Shown here piece after piece: positions 63,380-64,000 of a stretch of 64,000 nucleotides of DNA. Both the position numbers and the translations under genes were made by a program. The stretch's first letter is position 1, and the number at the start of each line of letters is the position of its first letter. The notes under the pieces are model-generated. The model saw only the letters and a program-made list of their open reading frames with translations. It made no database searches and was not told the DNA's origin. Source of the stretch: BJGV01 sp965205785 (lineage in GTDB: Bacteria; Pseudomonadota; Gammaproteobacteria; Burkholderiales; Nitrosomonadaceae); contig OZ242188.1 of NCBI GenBank assembly GCA_965205785.1, forward strand, positions 372,001 to 436,000, read 5' to 3'.

Positions 63380-63916
63380 ATGCTAAAAAAATATTACCTA
63401 TTTGTTCTGTTGACATCCTCCTTTCTTACAGCATGTGCGAGCATACCAACTGGACCCAGTGTGATGGCCTTGCCAGGTTCTGGTAAAAATTTTAACCAGT
63501 TCCGTATCGATGATTATCAGTACAGACAGTTTGCACTTGATCAGGTTGGTGGCGTTACACCAAATCGTTCTACTCTAACTAGTGGTGCAGGTAGTGCCGC
63601 TATTGGAACAGGTGTCGGTGCAGCCGCAGGCGCACTTATTGGAGCCGCAGGCGGATCTCCCTTAAGAGGCGCTGCTGTTGGTGCAGGTGGGGGACTGATT
63701 GGCGGGGGATTAATCGGCTCCCGCAGCGCTCGCGCTTCAGGAAGAATTGGTCAACAACGTTATGACAACAGCTATGTGCAATGTATGTATGCTCAGGGCC
63801 ACCGTGTACCTGTACATGGTCAGGTTATAGAAAATCCTGTCAGGAGTGGAAACAGATACCAAAACACGAATATCCCTCCACCACCTCCCGGAAATCCACC
63901 ACCCCCTCCAAATTAA
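63380..63916 (+). CDS. Glycine-zipper lipoprotein
   Basis: This 178-residue protein has a lipobox ending TACA (Cys19). The central Gly/Ala-rich segment at about 68-115 (GTGVGAAAGALIGAAGG, GAAVGAGGGLIGGGLIG) has the GxxxG pattern of glycine-zipper membrane domains. Behind it lie a YVQCMYAQGH motif and a poly-proline tail (PPPPPGNPPPPP). Such proteins are outer-membrane associated in other proteobacteria. It follows the RG-rich gene by 9 bases and is almost certainly in the same operon. Confidence 0.88.
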   Translation: MLKKYYLFVLLTSSFLTACASIPTGPSVMALPGSGKNFNQFRIDDYQYRQFALDQVGGVTPNRSTLTSGAGSAAIGTGVGAAAGALIGAAGGSPLRGAAVGAGGGLIGGGLIGSRSARASGRIGQQRYDNSYVQCMYAQGHRVPVHGQVIENPVRSGNRYQNTNIPPPPPGNPPPPPN

Positions 63917-63969
63917 TCCTTTAAAAACTTTATCGTAAGTAAATAGCTCAGTATTTATATTTCTTAAAA

Positions 63970-63989
63970 AATTACAATTAATTGTAATT
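63970..63989. repeat. 20-bp perfect AT-rich palindrome
   Basis: AATTACAATT and its exact inverse complement AATTGTAATT are joined without spacer, 53 bases after the glycine-zipper gene stop. It could be an operator for a gene beyond the window edge, or chance in AT-rich DNA. Confidence 0.5.
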
Positions 63990-64000
63990 AATAATTACTC

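Overview
The window is a contiguous stretch of bacterial chromosome, AT-rich (by eye about 40% G+C) and densely coded. I see no transposase, integrase, phage gene or CRISPR array. Gene content and order point to a betaproteobacterium, most likely of the Nitrosomonadales/Nitrosomonas type. The supporting blocks are rpe-gph-trpE beside apaG, ppiD-(tRNAs)-hupB-lon-clpX-clpP-tig, ndk-rlmN-pilW-rodZ-ispG-hisS-yfgM-bamB-der, smc-zipA-ligA, a hopanoid-pathway hpnD and groES/groEL under CIRCE. The genus is an inference; no rRNA is present to confirm it.

Layout. 1-3.3 kb: a lipoprotein metallopeptidase cut by the window edge, an alpha/beta hydrolase, a cyclic-nucleotide-binding diguanylate cyclase and a small lipoprotein. 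3.3-10.1 kb: a four-gene peptide ABC importer operon (solute-binding protein, two permeases, fused double ATPase). 10.2-19.7 kb: fabI, then the proteostasis block ppiD, tRNA-Asp, tRNA-Val, hupB, lon, clpX, clpP, tig and tRNA-Leu. 19.8-25.2 kb: a YciK-like SDR, hpnD, a tandem intergenic repeat, groEL/groES with CIRCE and a heat-shock-type promoter, and divergent bioA. 25.3-31.9 kb: dacB, trpE, gph, rpe, apaG, der. 32-40 kb: bamB, yfgM, hisS, ispG, rodZ, pilW, rlmN and a truncated ndk. 40.3-47.7 kb: an M1-type peptidase overlapping a ChaN-PDZ protein, then purL. 47.7-54.2 kb: nnrDE, a second divergent NDK-domain protein, a hypoxanthine/uracil-DNA-glycosylase-like enzyme, class III alcohol dehydrogenase, hemJ, def, a methylthioinosine/methylthioadenosine phosphorylase and hpt. 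54.2-61.6 kb: ligA, zipA, smc, queF. 61.9-63.9 kb: a secreted Arg/Gly-rich repeat protein and a glycine-zipper lipoprotein.

How the genes work together. Most of the window is housekeeping: protein folding and degradation (lon, clpXP, tig, ppiD, groE), outer-membrane and cell-wall assembly (bamB, dacB, rodZ, pilW, zipA), and nucleotide metabolism and repair (purL, hpt, the phosphorylase, NDK, glycosylase, ligA).

Most unusual points: (1) the secreted RG-rich protein built from nested near-identical tandem repeats, paired with a glycine-zipper lipoprotein; (2) the canonical ndk has lost its C-terminal half and catalytic His, while a divergent 242-residue NDK-domain protein with the catalytic His is encoded about 9 kb away; (3) the ChaN-PDZ/M1 peptidase gene pair; (4) groE control elements that reach to within 3 bp of the bioA start codon; (5) an enlarged BamB; (6) an SDR lacking the classical catalytic Ser and Tyr.
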